A stretch of 64,000 bases of DNA from Actinacidiphila alni. Lineage in GTDB: Bacteria; Actinomycetota; Actinomycetes; Streptomycetales; Streptomycetaceae. Shown one piece after another: positions 52,994 to 62,909 of the stretch. The notes beneath the pieces are model-generated. The model saw only the letters and a program-made list of their open reading frames with translations, made no database searches and had not been told where the DNA came from. Within the stretch, counting starts at the first letter, position 1. Each line of letters begins with the position of its first letter. Location: NCBI RefSeq assembly GCF_900112845.1, contig NZ_FONG01000001.1, forward strand, positions 248,001 through 312,000. Direction: 5' to 3'. The translations under genes and the position numbers were made by a program.

Positions 52994-54634
52994 ATGAGTG
53001 CCACTCTCGTCGCCAAGAATCTGGCCGCCGGACACGGCGACCGTGTGCTGTTCTCCGGTCTCGACCTGGTCGTCGCCCCCGGCGACGTCATCGGTCTGGT
53101 CGGCGCCAACGGCGCGGGCAAGTCCACCCTGCTGCGGCTGCTCGCCGGGCTCGCGACCCCCGAGGACGGCTCGCTGCGGCTGAGCCCGGCCACCGCCACC
53201 GTGGGCCATCTGCCGCAGGAGCCCGAGCGGCTGCCCGGCGGCGAGAGCGTGCGCGAATTCCTGGCCCGCCGCACCGGCGTCGCCGCCGCGCAGGCCGCAC
53301 TCGACGCCGCCACCCAGGCCCTGGTGGACGAGGCGCCCGGCGCCGACGACGCGTACGCGGAAGGGCTCGACCGCTGGCTCGCGCTCGGCGGCGCCGACCT
53401 GGACGAACGCGCCGAGGAGGCCACCGCCTCGCTGGGCCTGGGCATCGACCTCGACCAGTCGATGTTCTCGCTGTCCGGCGGCCAGGCCGCCCGCGCCGGC
53501 CTCGCCTCGCTGCTGCTCAGCCGCTACGACGTCTTCCTGCTGGACGAGCCCACCAACGACCTCGACCTCGACGGACTGGAACGGCTGGAGAAGTTCGTCG
53601 GCGGCCTGCGCGCCGGCACCGTCCTGGTCAGCCACGACCGCGAATTCCTCAGCCGCACCGTCACCACCGTCGTGGAACTCGACCTCGCCCAGCAGCAGGT
53701 CAGCACCTACGGCGGCGGTTACGCCGCCTACCTGGAGGAGCGCGCGACGGCCCGGCGGCACGCCCGCGAGGAGTACGAGGAGTACGCCGACACCAAGGCC
53801 GGTCTCGAAGCACGCGCCCGGATGCAGCGCGGCTGGATGGACAAGGGCGTCAGGAACGCCATGCGCAAGGCGCCCGACCACGACAAGATCGCCCGCAAGG
53901 CGCGCGCCGAGGGCAGTGAGAAGCAGGCCGCCAAGGCCCGGCAGACCGACCGCCTGATCGAGCGCCTCGAGGTGGTCGAGGAGCCGCGCAAGGAGTGGGA
54001 GCTGCGGATGGAGATCGCCGCCGCGCCCCGCTCCGGCGCCGTGGTCGCCACCCTGCGCGGCGCGAAGGCGCGCCGCGGCGACTTCGCCTTCGGCCCGGTC
54101 GACCTGCAGATCGACTGGGCGGACCGGGTCGCCATCACCGGCGCCAACGGCTCCGGCAAGTCCACGCTGCTGGCCGCGCTGCTCGGCAGGCTGCCGCTGG
54201 ACGAGGGGCAGAGCACGCTCGGGCCCGGTGTGCTGGTCGGCGAGGTCGACCAGGCCCGCGCCCTCTTCCGCGGCCAGGAGACGCTGCTCGACGCCTTCCG
54301 GGCGCCCGCGCCCGACATGGAACCGGCCGACATCCGTACGCTGCTGGCCAAGTTCGGGCTCAAGGCCGCGCATGTGCTGCGCCCGGCCGCGACCCTCTCG
54401 CCGGGTGAGCGCACCCGCGCCGCGCTCGCACTGCTCCAGGCCCGCGGCGTCAATCTGCTGGTCCTGGACGAGCCGACCAACCACCTCGACCTGCCCGCCA
54501 TCGAGCAGCTCGAATCGGCGCTGGCATCGTACGAGGGCACGCTGCTTCTGGTCACGCACGACCGGCGGATGCTGGACGCGGTGCACACCACGCGCCGGAT
54601 CGCCGTCGCGGACGGCCGGATCACCGAGAGCTAG
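52994..54634 (+). CDS. ABC-F family ATPase
   Basis: The 546-residue protein has two ABC domains. Domain 1: GANGAGKSTLLRLLAG, FSLSGGQAARAGLA, VFLLDEPTNDLDLDGLE, SHDREFLSRTV. The linker includes GWMDKGVRNAMRKAPDHDK. Domain 2: GANGSGKSTLLAALLG, LSPGERTRAALA, LLVLDEPTNHLDLPAIEQLE. No membrane segments are present. Such proteins act on the ribosome in translation or antibiotic protection. It differs from the first ABC-F in this window (21919-23601) in linker and signature, so the two are not recent duplicates. Confidence 0.92.
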   Translation: MSATLVAKNLAAGHGDRVLFSGLDLVVAPGDVIGLVGANGAGKSTLLRLLAGLATPEDGSLRLSPATATVGHLPQEPERLPGGESVREFLARRTGVAAAQAALDAATQALVDEAPGADDAYAEGLDRWLALGGADLDERAEEATASLGLGIDLDQSMFSLSGGQAARAGLASLLLSRYDVFLLDEPTNDLDLDGLERLEKFVGGLRAGTVLVSHDREFLSRTVTTVVELDLAQQQVSTYGGGYAAYLEERATARRHAREEYEEYADTKAGLEARARMQRGWMDKGVRNAMRKAPDHDKIARKARAEGSEKQAAKARQTDRLIERLEVVEEPRKEWELRMEIAAAPRSGAVVATLRGAKARRGDFAFGPVDLQIDWADRVAITGANGSGKSTLLAALLGRLPLDEGQSTLGPGVLVGEVDQARALFRGQETLLDAFRAPAPDMEPADIRTLLAKFGLKAAHVLRPAATLSPGERTRAALALLQARGVNLLVLDEPTNHLDLPAIEQLESALASYEGTLLLVTHDRRMLDAVHTTRRIAVADGRITES

Positions 54635-54802
54635 GGCCCGCGAGTCCGGTACGAGCCGCACGGACAGGCCCCAGCCCCTTCCGTGCGAGCCGAGGGAACC
54701 CGTACGGGCCCGGCTGCGTCCCATCCTTGACCGGCACCGAGCGGCCCCCGGGGCGGAACCCCGGACCCGGCCGTGCGGGTCGGCCGCCGGAGGAGGACAG
54801 GG

Positions 54803-55195
54803 ATGCGCGCTCGGACGCTCGCCGCGGTTGCCGCTGTACTGCTGGTGGCCGGCTGCGGCTCGGCCACCGGAGTCCGCGTGGGCGCGCCGGACCCGAGCGC
54901 CACGAGCACCCGGCCGGTCTGCGGCGACCTGACGGTCGCCCCGGGCGGCGGGGCCGACGGCCGTGAGGTGTGCCTGAGCGTCGGCAGCACGCTGAAGGTC
55001 ACGCTCGCCCCCGGCGACCAGCCTCCCGGCGAGCAGGGCGACGCGCTCTCCGAGATCTCTCCCGGCGTCTACCGCGGCGCGCGGGCGGGCACCGCCGTGC
55101 TGAGCGGCTTCCGGCACGCCTGCCCCGGCGCCACCCCCGGTGCCATGTCCTGCCATGCCATCGCGGGGTGGAAGATCACCGTCGACGTGCGGTGA
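54803..55195 (+). CDS. Small secreted lipoprotein, function unknown
   Basis: The 130-residue protein has a signal peptide ending in the lipobox LLVAGC (Cys at about residue 18), followed by a Ser/Thr/Pro-rich linker and a compact domain with four Cys (VCGDL, EVCLSV, HACPG, SCHAI) that could form two disulfides. No family is recognised. The ATG has GGAGGAGG upstream. A bidirectional terminator follows it. Confidence 0.8.
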   Translation: MRARTLAAVAAVLLVAGCGSATGVRVGAPDPSATSTRPVCGDLTVAPGGGADGREVCLSVGSTLKVTLAPGDQPPGEQGDALSEISPGVYRGARAGTAVLSGFRHACPGATPGAMSCHAIAGWKITVDVR

Positions 55196-55207
55196 TCGGA
55201 AAATCGC

Positions 55208-55244
55208 CGGACCCGGGTCGGCAGTGGGGGCCGACCCGGGTCCG
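55208..55244. terminator. Bidirectional terminator
   Basis: The arms CGGACCCGGGTCGGC and GCCGACCCGGGTCCG (15 bp, perfect) flank a 7-base loop; an A-run lies before and ATTTT after. It separates the convergent lipoprotein and S53 peptidase genes. Confidence 0.85.
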
Positions 55245-55305
55245 ACGATCATTTTCCTACTGAATCCTTCACACTCGCTGGATCCTTCACATCACCCGAC
55301 GGGCG

Positions 55306-57375
55306 TCAGCTGACGTTGACGGCGGTGTCGTCGATGAGGAAGGAGGTGGCGAGGCTGGAGTCCTCGGTGCCGGTGAACTTCAGGGTGACGGTCTGGCCCT
55401 TGTAGGAGGAGAGGTTGACCGAGCGCTGGACGTAGCCGCTGCCCTTGTTGAGGTTGGAGTAGGTGGCCAGGGTGGTGCTGCCGGCTGCGACGGTGAGCTT
55501 GTCGTAGGCGGTGCTGGTGGTGGTCTCCTGGCTGCTGACGTAGAGGTAGAAGGTGAAGGTGGCGCTGGTGCAGGTGGAGGGGATGGTGACCGACTGGGAG
55601 AGGGTGTCGGTGTGGGTGGTGCCGTAGCCGTCCAGCCATGCCTTGTAGGAGCCGGAGTGGGCGGGGGCGCTGGTGCTGTTGTCGATGACGCCGGAGGACT
55701 GGGTCCAGCCGGTGGCGCCGCTCTCGAAGCCCGGGTTCGTCAGCAGCTGCGCGCTGGTGCAGGTGCCGCCACCGCCCGAGGTCGTGACCGCCCAGGAGAA
55801 GGACGCGGTACCGCTGGCGTTCGTGCCGTCCTTGACGGTGACCGTGACGTTCGAGGTGCCGGTGGCGGTCGGGGTGCCGGAGATCAGACCGCTGGAGGCG
55901 TTGATCGACAGACCGGCGGGCAGGCCCGTCGCACTGTAGGTCAGGGTCTGGCCCGACGCCGAGTCGGTCGCGTGGATCTGCAGGCTGGCCGCGGTGTTCA
56001 CCACGGTCGACTGGCTGCCCGGGTTGGTGACCGTCACGGTGTTGCCGCCGGTGGAACCGCCGTTGGTGAAGGCGGCCGTGCCGTTCGGCGTACCGAGACC
56101 CGTCGGGCCGTCGTAGCCGGACTTGGCGGTGCACAGGTAGCTGCCGCCGCACGAACCGTTGGAGCCGCTGGTCACGTCGTTGAGCGAACCGGTGTGGGAG
56201 TAGGGGTAGGAGGCCGGGGTGGTGTTCGCGGCCGGGGTGCCGGCCAGCGCGTAGACGGAGGCGATGATCGGCGACGAGGCGCTGGTGCCGCCGTAGACCT
56301 GCCAGCCGGACGCCTGGTAGCTGTCGTAGACGGCGAGGCCGGTGGCCGGGTCGGCGACGGCGGAGACGTCGGCGATGGTGCGCTTGGAGCAGCCGGTGTC
56401 GGTCTGCCAGGTGGGCTTGGCGTCGTAGGCGGAGCAGCCGGAACCGGTGCCCTCGGTGCTCGAGGTGTTCCAGACCGTCTCGGACCAGCCGCGGGTGGTG
56501 CCGCTGGCACGCTTGAGCGCGGTGCCGCCGACGGCGGTGACGTACTTCGAGGCGGCCGGGTACTCCGCGCCGTAGCCCTCGTCACCGGAGCTGACGGTGA
56601 TGGCGACGCCCGGGTGGTTGAAGTACTGCGAGTCCGCGGTGGTGTCCGAGGAGTCCTCGCTGCCGCCGTAGCTGTTGGACACGTACTTCGCGCCCTGGGC
56701 GACGGCCTGGTTCACCGCGGTGCCCAGGTCGTCCATGCTCGCCGAGGTGGCCTCGACCAGCAGGATGTGGCACTGCGGGCAGACCGCGCTCACCATGTCG
56801 AGGTCGAGCGAGATCTCGCCGGCCCAGCCGGAGTCGGGGCTCGGCAGTGACGTGGTGGAGCCGTTCTGGTTGATCTTCTTGAAGCAGCCGTTGGCCGTGG
56901 TGCAGGCCGGCAGACCGTACTGCGAGCGGTAGGTGTTGAGGTCGGCCGCCGCGTTGGGGTCGTCCTGCGCGTCCACGATGGCCACGGTCGCCCCGGCGCC
57001 CGCCGACGACGGCAGCGCGTAGGCGCTCTGCAGGTCGGTGGGTCCGTAGCCGGACGGGGTGGCGTTCGGGGTGATGCCGAGGTGGTGCATGACATCGGTA
57101 CGGGTCAGCGCCATGCAGGCCATCTGACCCTTCTTGGCCGGGGCGGCGCACAGGCGCTGGGTGTGCGCGGTGGAGGAAGCGCCGGTCGATGCCGTGGACG
57201 CGCCGGTCGACGCCGCCGCGTGGGAGGAGGCGGCGGAACTGCTCGCGGCCGGGGCGGCGACGGACGGTGCCGCGGTGGCCAGCAGGCCACCGGTGACCAG
57301 AGCCGCGGCCGACAGTACGGCGACGGCCGTACGGCGTACGGCGCGTCTGGTCCGGCCGGGGTGTGACGACTTCAA
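55306..57375 (-). CDS. Secreted S53-family (sedolisin) peptidase with Ig-like and C-terminal beta domains
   Basis: The protein has 689 residues. It starts with a twin-Arg-rich signal region ([20 protein letters not shown]) and an Ala/Ser/Thr linker. The catalytic domain follows: [16 protein letters not shown] (Glu and Asp, ExxxD), [11 protein letters not shown] (oxyanion Asp) and [16 protein letters not shown] (Ser). Then come a putative Ig domain ([24 protein letters not shown]) and a jelly-roll-like end. It is an acid-acting secreted protease. The start is taken as TTG because GGAGGG sits 7 bases before it; the upstream in-frame ATG (57390) has no binding site. It is a paralogue of the pseudogene at 18516. 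Confidence 0.9.
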   Translation of the reverse strand: MKSSHPGRTRRAVRRTAVAVLSAAALVTGGLLATAAPSVAAPAASSSAASSHAAASTGASTASTGASSTAHTQRLCAAPAKKGQMACMALTRTDVMHHLGITPNATPSGYGPTDLQSAYALPSSAGAGATVAIVDAQDDPNAAADLNTYRSQYGLPACTTANGCFKKINQNGSTTSLPSPDSGWAGEISLDLDMVSAVCPQCHILLVEATSASMDDLGTAVNQAVAQGAKYVSNSYGGSEDSSDTTADSQYFNHPGVAITVSSGDEGYGAEYPAASKYVTAVGGTALKRASGTTRGWSETVWNTSSTEGTGSGCSAYDAKPTWQTDTGCSKRTIADVSAVADPATGLAVYDSYQASGWQVYGGTSASSPIIASVYALAGTPAANTTPASYPYSHTGSLNDVTSGSNGSCGGSYLCTAKSGYDGPTGLGTPNGTAAFTNGGSTGGNTVTVTNPGSQSTVVNTAASLQIHATDSASGQTLTYSATGLPAGLSINASSGLISGTPTATGTSNVTVTVKDGTNASGTASFSWAVTTSGGGGTCTSAQLLTNPGFESGATGWTQSSGVIDNSTSAPAHSGSYKAWLDGYGTTHTDTLSQSVTIPSTCTSATFTFYLYVSSQETTTSTAYDKLTVAAGSTTLATYSNLNKGSGYVQRSVNLSSYKGQTVTLKFTGTEDSSLATSFLIDDTAVNVS

Positions 57376-57687
57376 TGAACTGCCCTCCATGGGGGGATCC
57401 GCTCCCGAGGGCGTCCGGCGCCGATCTTCATGTCACGGTCATGACAACCGATCATGCGACGGCAACGCCTGGGGACTTCGTGTGGCGCACGTTCACTGGT
57501 GATCGGGATGTCAACGGATGTCAACTACTGTCGATTGCCACCCCGTTGAGTGGTGGCCGAGGATGAACGTAGTGAACTCGGCACCAAGGGACTACCGGCC
57601 AATGGCAAAGAGTTCCCCTCGGATCGGCCTGGATCCACCCCCGGCTCGCTTCCGCAGAACGATCTCCGCCGTATACGTTGTGGCGCC
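57376..57687. other. Divergent promoter region between S53 peptidase and TrmB-type regulator
   Basis: The region contains a direct repeat GGATGTCAAC twice (57506-57515 and 57516-57525); on the minus strand this gives two TTGACA boxes in the peptidase promoter direction. GTATACGTT lies about 10 bases before the regulator's ATG with no Shine-Dalgarno. No gene is evident. Confidence 0.5.
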
Positions 57688-58503
57688 ATGGAGACGGAGG
57701 AAGGACCGGTCAACGACCTTGTCGCGCTGGGTCTCGCGCGGTACGAGGCGCGGGTGTACCTCGCCCTCGTGCGGCGCGAGTCGTACACCGCGGCCGAGGT
57801 CGCCCGGGAGGCGGACGTGCCGCGGCAGCGGGTGTACGACGTGCTCGACGCACTGGTGCGGCGGCGGCTGGCCAGCACCCGGCCCGGCCGGGTCGCCACC
57901 TTCTCCGCGGTCGCGCCGGAGCTGGCCGTCGCCCGGCTGATGGCGCTCCAGCGCGAGACCCTGGAGCGCCTGGACCGGGTCTCCTCCGCGCTGACCGCGG
58001 CCCTCGTCCCGGTCTGGGCGGACGGCCGTACCCAGACCGTGCCGATGGACTACGTCGAGATCCTGCGCGACCCCAAGTCGATAGCCGAGGCGTTCACCGA
58101 CATCCAGGGCCAGGCCACCCACGAACTGCTCAGCTTCTGCAAACCGCCCTTCGTCGCCCCGGCCGCCAACACCCCGGGCATCAAGGTGGTGCGCCGGCTG
58201 CGCCGGTCCGGCGGCTCGGTGCGGGCGATCTACACCCACGACTCGCTGGACGACGCGGCGGTGCGCGAGAGCGTCCGCCGGTTCGGCGCCGCGGGCGAGG
58301 AGCACCGCTTCACCGCCGACCTGCCGCTGAAGCTGGTGGTCGCCGACGCCTCGCTGGTGCTCTGCGACATGCCGGACCCGGTGGCCGGGACCGGCGCGAC
58401 GACCGCGCTCTACATCGAGCACCCGGCGCTCGCCGCGTGCCTGCGGCTGGCGTTCCTGACCGTCTGGGAGGGCGCGCAAACGGTTCCGCAGCAGCAGGCG
58501 TGA
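57688..58503 (+). CDS. TrmB-type HTH transcriptional regulator
   Basis: The 271-residue protein has an N-terminal winged HTH (ALGLARYEARVYLALVRRES, YTAAEVAREADVPRQRVYDVLDALVRRRL, about residues 12-60), a helical linker, and a C-terminal effector domain (EILRDPKSIAEAFTDIQGQATHELLSF). TrmB-type regulators sense sugars or other metabolites. It is divergent from the secreted S53 peptidase gene, a likely target along with itself. The start ATG has a TATACG box just upstream and no Shine-Dalgarno. Confidence 0.85.
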   Translation: METEEGPVNDLVALGLARYEARVYLALVRRESYTAAEVAREADVPRQRVYDVLDALVRRRLASTRPGRVATFSAVAPELAVARLMALQRETLERLDRVSSALTAALVPVWADGRTQTVPMDYVEILRDPKSIAEAFTDIQGQATHELLSFCKPPFVAPAANTPGIKVVRRLRRSGGSVRAIYTHDSLDDAAVRESVRRFGAAGEEHRFTADLPLKLVVADASLVLCDMPDPVAGTGATTALYIEHPALAACLRLAFLTVWEGAQTVPQQQA

Positions 58504-58639
58504 CGCGTACGGCGGCAGCGGGCCCTGACGCGTATGGGGCCGCGAGGGCTCTCCGCGTCCTGTCCTGAAGGCGACGCGGACCTGTGGCGAAGAGCACGGA
58601 ACCCCGCTGTCGCGGGGCGGCTGCCTATACAGTGACCGC

Positions 58640-59530
58640 GTGGCCGTGTTCCTGCTGGGAGTCAGTGCCGCGTGCTGCCTCGGCCTCGGCTTCGTGCTGC
58701 AGCAGCGTGCGGCGGCGCGTGCCTCGCTCGCGGACTTCCTCTCCTTCCGGCTGCTGCTGCACCTGATGCGGATGCCGGACTGGCTGCTCGGCGTCGGCCT
58801 GATGGTCTGCGGCCAGGTCCTCGGCGCGATCGCGCTCGCGTACGGCGAGGTGTCCCTCGTCGAACCGCTCACCGCCACCAATCTGCTCTTCGCCATGGCG
58901 CTGGCGCGCTGGCTCACCCCGCGCCAGTCGCTCGGCCTCAGCGGCTGGGGCGGGGTCGCGCTGCTGGCGCTCGGCGTGACCGTTTTCATCGTGGCGGGCC
59001 AGCCGCGGGGCAGCACCGCCGAGGCGGGCGCGCTGCGGCACTGGCTGGTCTTCGGCATCGTCGCCGGGCTCGCGCTGCTGCTGGTCGGCGCGGCCAAACG
59101 GCTGCCGCCGTCCTCCGAGGCGACGCTGCTGGCGCTGGCCGCCGGTCTGCTCTACGGGCTCCAGGACGCGCTGACCCGGATCTGCAGCCAGATCGCCAAG
59201 GACGACGGGGTCACGTCCCTCGCCGTGCACTGGCAGCCGTACACCGTCGCGGTCATCGGGCTCACCGGCATGCTGCTGGTGCAGAGCGCCTTCGAGACCG
59301 CCTCGCTGCGGATGTCGCTGCCCGCGCTCACCGCCGCCCAGCCGCTGGCCGGCATCGCCTGCGGCATAGGTTTCCTCGGCGACCGGCTCCGCGTCACCCC
59401 GGGCGCCCTCGCCTGGGAGGCGGCGGGGCTCGCCGCCATCACCGTCGGCGTCGTCCTCCTCGGCCGGCACCCGGCCATGCCCCCGGGCACCGCCGACCGC
59501 GTCCCGGTCGGCGCGACCCGGCTCCGCTGA
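58640..59530 (+). CDS. DMT-superfamily (EamA-like) transporter
   Basis: The 296-residue membrane protein has about nine hydrophobic helices. The N-terminal GVSAACCLGLGFVLQQRAA and the repeat LALAYGEVSLVEPLTATNLLFAMALA resemble DMT transporters of the NIPA/EamA type (metabolite or Mg2+ carriers). The substrate is unknown. The GTG has TATACA about 8 bases upstream and no Shine-Dalgarno, suggesting a leaderless mRNA. Confidence 0.85.
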   Translation: MAVFLLGVSAACCLGLGFVLQQRAAARASLADFLSFRLLLHLMRMPDWLLGVGLMVCGQVLGAIALAYGEVSLVEPLTATNLLFAMALARWLTPRQSLGLSGWGGVALLALGVTVFIVAGQPRGSTAEAGALRHWLVFGIVAGLALLLVGAAKRLPPSSEATLLALAAGLLYGLQDALTRICSQIAKDDGVTSLAVHWQPYTVAVIGLTGMLLVQSAFETASLRMSLPALTAAQPLAGIACGIGFLGDRLRVTPGALAWEAAGLAAITVGVVLLGRHPAMPPGTADRVPVGATRLR

Positions 59531-59626
59531 CCGGCCTGCGGCCCGTTCTCCCGTACGGCGCGACCGTCGGTTTTCGGCCGCGCCGCCGGTCGTACGGCGG
59601 TGTCGTGCGCCGGTGCCGTACGGCGG

Positions 59627-60406
59627 TCAGGGCGACTCCGGGGTCCAGGTGAAGTGGGGCTCGCGGCGTTCGAGGAAGGCGGCGACGCCCTCGGCGGTGT
59701 CGCCGCTGAGGGCAGCCCTGCGCTGCCAGTGGGCGGCCCGGGTGTCGTCGGGGGCGTCCGCGGACGCCGCGAATTCCTTGGCGGCGGCCTGGGTGAGCTG
59801 CGAGCGGGACCGTAGGACGTCGGCGAAGTCCCGTACGCGCTTGTCGAGTTCGTCCTCCGGCAGCACCTCGTCCACCAGACCGGTACGCAGCGCCCGCTCG
59901 TCGTCGATCAACTCCGCCGAGAACAGCAGGTACTTGGCGGTGGCGGGGCCGGTGAGGTCGACCAGCCGCCGGGTGGAGGAAGGCGCGTAGACGATGCCGA
60001 GGCGCGCCGGCGTCACCCCGAAGCGGGAGCCGCGCGCGGCGAAGCGCAGATCGCAGGCGACGGCGAGCTGGCAGCCGCCGCCCACGCAGTAGCCGCGGAT
60101 CGCCGCGACCGTCGGCTTGGGGAAGGCGGCCAGCGCCTCCTCGGCGGCCACCGCGGCGGCCTGCGGGGCGTGCGAGCCGCCCGCGTCCGCCAGCCCCGTG
60201 ATGTCCGCGCCCGCGCAGAAGGTGTCGCCCGCACCGGTCAGCACCAGCACCCGTACGGCAGGGTCGGCGGCGAGACCGTCGAGCAGCGCCGGCAGCTCCT
60301 CCCACATGGCCGTCGTCATCGCGTTGCGCCGCGCGGGATTGCTGATCGTCACGGTCGCGGTGCCGTCGGCGATGCTGACGGACAGACCGGGGCCGGAGGT
60401 GGCCAT
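59627..60406 (-). CDS. Enoyl-CoA hydratase/isomerase family protein
   Basis: The 259-residue crotonase has NPARRNAMTTAMWEEL, FCAGADITGL (oxyanion hole), GYCVGGGCQLAVACDLRFAA and FGVTPARLGIVYAPSS. The GGGCQL segment has Gly where hydratases have Glu, so its reaction may differ from simple hydration. GAGGAG lies 5 bases before the ATG. It is unrelated in position to the carboxylase operon. Confidence 0.88.
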   Translation of the reverse strand: MATSGPGLSVSIADGTATVTISNPARRNAMTTAMWEELPALLDGLAADPAVRVLVLTGAGDTFCAGADITGLADAGGSHAPQAAAVAAEEALAAFPKPTVAAIRGYCVGGGCQLAVACDLRFAARGSRFGVTPARLGIVYAPSSTRRLVDLTGPATAKYLLFSAELIDDERALRTGLVDEVLPEDELDKRVRDFADVLRSRSQLTQAAAKEFAASADAPDDTRAAHWQRRAALSGDTAEGVAAFLERREPHFTWTPESP

Positions 60407-60721
60407 GCGTGCTCCTCAAGGAGGGAGGTCAAGGTGGGCGACATGTGCGGCGGTGACCGGTGCCCGTCGATCCTACGGTGCACGTGCAGACGCCTCCGGT
60501 CGAACAGTACGAGAAGCGTCCCGAAGCGACCGCGAACCGATCACTCGGCACCACTCGGCGATCGTTTCCGGTCAAAAATTACAGAAAGGTGCGGACTTAC
60601 GGTTTCCGGCCTGCTCGGCTCCCGCCGGACCGGACACTCGAAGCTGTGAGGCGGAAACTGCCGGGGTCGCCGGCGGGGGCCCGCGGGGACACGTCACGCG
60701 AAAGCGATGGTGGGTGCGGTC
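60407..60721. other. Intergenic region upstream of the HATPase regulator
   Basis: This 315-base region shows no gene. It has an AT-rich patch (GTCAAAAATTACAGAAAGG, 60571-60589), the most likely promoter for the following gene. Confidence 0.5.
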
Positions 60722-61192
60722 ATGGAGGTGCGCGGGAGCGTCCCGCCCGATCAGGCTCCGGCCCCGAGACCGTACGAGGGGGTGTGGCGGTTCGCCGCCC
60801 CGGCCCTCGACTCGTCCGTGCCGCAGGTACGGCGCGGGGTGCGCGCGCTCGTCGCGGAGCAGGGGGTGCCGATCGACGAGGACACCCTGTACGGGCTGCT
60901 GCTGATCGTCTCCGAGCTGGTCACCAACGCCGTCAAGCACGCCGCCGTGCTCTCGCCCGAGATCGCCGTTGAGGTGGCGGTCGGCGCCGACTGGATCAGG
61001 GTCGCCGTGGAGGACAACCACCCCTACCGCCCCAAGGCACTGGAGGCCGACCACGGCCAGACCGGCGGACGCGGTCTGCTGCTGGTGAAGACGATCACCG
61101 GGGAGGCGGGTGGCCAGTGCGACATCACGCAGACCGCGACCGGCGGCAAGGTGATCTGGGCGGCGCTCCCGCTGCGGACCACCGCCCTGTGA
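60722..61192 (+). CDS. Anti-sigma-factor-like HATPase protein
   Basis: The 156-residue GHKL ATPase has the N-box LIVSELVTNAVKHAAV (about residues 66-80), the G1 box VAVEDNHPYRP and the G2 region GQTGGRGLLLVK. It has no sensor or transmembrane part, as in the many streptomycete RsbW/SpoIIAB-like kinases that bind anti-anti-sigma factors. The target is unknown. An in-frame ATG five codons earlier (60707) is an alternative start. Confidence 0.85.
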   Translation: MEVRGSVPPDQAPAPRPYEGVWRFAAPALDSSVPQVRRGVRALVAEQGVPIDEDTLYGLLLIVSELVTNAVKHAAVLSPEIAVEVAVGADWIRVAVEDNHPYRPKALEADHGQTGGRGLLLVKTITGEAGGQCDITQTATGGKVIWAALPLRTTAL

Positions 61193-61201
61193 CGGCGGCG
61201 G

Positions 61202-61843
61202 CTACCAGCCGGCCGTACCGCCGGTGACCTCGCGCACCGCCGGCAGCGCCGCGTCCAGCACCGTCTGGAACCACGCGGAGAACGGGCCCTCCTCGCGCAG
61301 CCGCGCCAGCTCCCGCGGGCCGACGAAGACCGTCTCGTCGATCTCCTCCGGGTCCGGCCGCAGCTCGTCGCCGATCACGCCCACGAACAGGTGGTTGTAC
61401 TCCTGCTCCACCAGGCCGGACGCCGGGTCCGGGTGGTTGTAGCGGACCGTGCCGGCCGCGCGCATCGACACCGGCGCCGCGCCCAGCTCCTCGGCGGTGC
61501 GCCGGGCGGCGGCCACGAAGGGCTGCTCACCGGGGTACGGGTGCCCGCAGCAGGTGTTGGACCAGACACCGGGGGAGTGGTACTTGCCCAGCGCCCGCCG
61601 CTGGAGCAGCAGCCGGCCGGCGCCGTCGAAGAGGAACACCGAGAAGGCCCGGTGCAGCCGCCCCGGGGCGAGGTGCGCCGACAGCTTCTCGGCCGTACCG
61701 ATCGTCACGCCGTTCTCGTCGACGAGTTCGAGCAGGATCTGTTCCGCCACGGCGTGATCCGTCACGCTGTGCTCGGCGACTCCATTGGGCGAGGGCGCGG
61801 TAGCGGGGGAGCCGGGTCGGCCGGTGGCAGGACTGGTGGGCAT
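61202..61843 (-). CDS. idi: Isopentenyl-diphosphate delta-isomerase (type I)
   Basis: The 213-residue Nudix-fold enzyme interconverts IPP and DMAPP. It has GRLHRAFSVFLFDGAGRLLLQRR, VWSNTCCGHPYPGE (active-site Cys), RRTAEELG, YNHPDP, EQEYNHLFVG and the catalytic Glu region. The ATG at 61843 has AAGGA 5 bases upstream and is preferred over the ATG two codons earlier. It converges with the HATPase gene, with 9 bases between stops. Confidence 0.95.
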   Translation of the reverse strand: MPTSPATGRPGSPATAPSPNGVAEHSVTDHAVAEQILLELVDENGVTIGTAEKLSAHLAPGRLHRAFSVFLFDGAGRLLLQRRALGKYHSPGVWSNTCCGHPYPGEQPFVAAARRTAEELGAAPVSMRAAGTVRYNHPDPASGLVEQEYNHLFVGVIGDELRPDPEEIDETVFVGPRELARLREEGPFSAWFQTVLDAALPAVREVTGGTAGW

Positions 61844-61955
61844 ATCCATCCTTCGCGTTCGACGACAAGCCCATAGTCTGCCTCACTCCGCGCGCCGCCA
61901 TCGGCACACCCGACCGGGCGGTGCGGCCGCCCGCGCCCGCGACCCGCCGCACCGC

Positions 61956-62909
61956 TCAGTGGCACAGCCGCGCCTCGTGCTCCGCGTGCCCGACCGGCTC
62001 CAGCTGGAAGGTGCAGTGCTCCACGTCGAAATGGGCGCCGAGGCAGCCCTGGAGATCGTGCAGCATCTTCTCGTAGCCCACCGCCTCCAGGACCTCCTGG
62101 CTGACCACCACGTGCGCGGACAGCACCGGCATCCCCGAGGTGATCGTCCACACGTGCAGATCGTGCAGGCCCTCCACGCCCGGCAGCCCCTCGATGTGGC
62201 TGCGCACATCGGCCATGTCCACACCCTTGGGCGCCGCCTCCAGCAGCACGTCGACCGCCTCGCGCAGCAGCTGCCAGGTGCGCGGCACGATCATCAGGCC
62301 GATCAGCAGCGAGGCCACCGGGTCCGCCTGCCGCCAGCCGGTGGTGAGGAACACCACGGCCGCCACCACCACCGCGAGCGACCCCAGTGCGTCCGCCATC
62401 ACCTCCAGGAAGGCGCCGCGCACATTGAGACTCTCGCTCTGCCCGCGCATCAGTACGACGAGTGACACCGAGTTCGCGACGAGACCGATCGCTCCGAAGA
62501 GGACGGTGCCGCCGCCGTCGATGTGCTGCGGGCTGATCAGCCGCCGCACGCCCTCGTAGAAGATGAAGGCGCCGACGCCGAAGAGCAGCACCGCGTTGAG
62601 CACCGCCGCCAGGATCTCGGCGCGCGCGAAGCCGAAGGTGCGGCGCTCGCTGGCGGGGCGGTTGGCGATGTGGATGGCCAGCAGCGCCATCGCGATGCCG
62701 GCCGCGTCGGTGGCCATGTGACCGGCGTCGGCGAGCAGCGCCAGGGAGCCGGTGACCGCGCTGCCGACCACCTCGACGGTCAGCACCAGCACCGTGATGC
62801 CCAGCGCGATCAGCAGCCGCCCGCGGTAGGCCGCGCCCGCGGTCCCGTCGCCGGGCGGCCCCGTATGACTGTGGCCGTGGCCGTGGCTGTGCCCGTGTGC
62901 CGACCCCAT
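61956..62909 (-). CDS. CDF-family divalent metal cation exporter (CzcD-like)
   Basis: The 317-residue protein has a His-rich N-terminus (GSAHGHSHGHGHSH), six TM helices with the metal sites SLALLADAGHMATDAAG (HxxxD) and EVMADALGSL, and a cytoplasmic C-terminal domain (LHDLHVWTITSGMPVLSAHV). It exports Zn2+/Cd2+/Co2+ in exchange for protons. GGGGGA lies before the ATG. A GTGATCA-N7-TGATCAC dyad lies about 210 bases upstream. Confidence 0.93.
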   Translation of the reverse strand: MGSAHGHSHGHGHSHTGPPGDGTAGAAYRGRLLIALGITVLVLTVEVVGSAVTGSLALLADAGHMATDAAGIAMALLAIHIANRPASERRTFGFARAEILAAVLNAVLLFGVGAFIFYEGVRRLISPQHIDGGGTVLFGAIGLVANSVSLVVLMRGQSESLNVRGAFLEVMADALGSLAVVVAAVVFLTTGWRQADPVASLLIGLMIVPRTWQLLREAVDVLLEAAPKGVDMADVRSHIEGLPGVEGLHDLHVWTITSGMPVLSAHVVVSQEVLEAVGYEKMLHDLQGCLGAHFDVEHCTFQLEPVGHAEHEARLCH

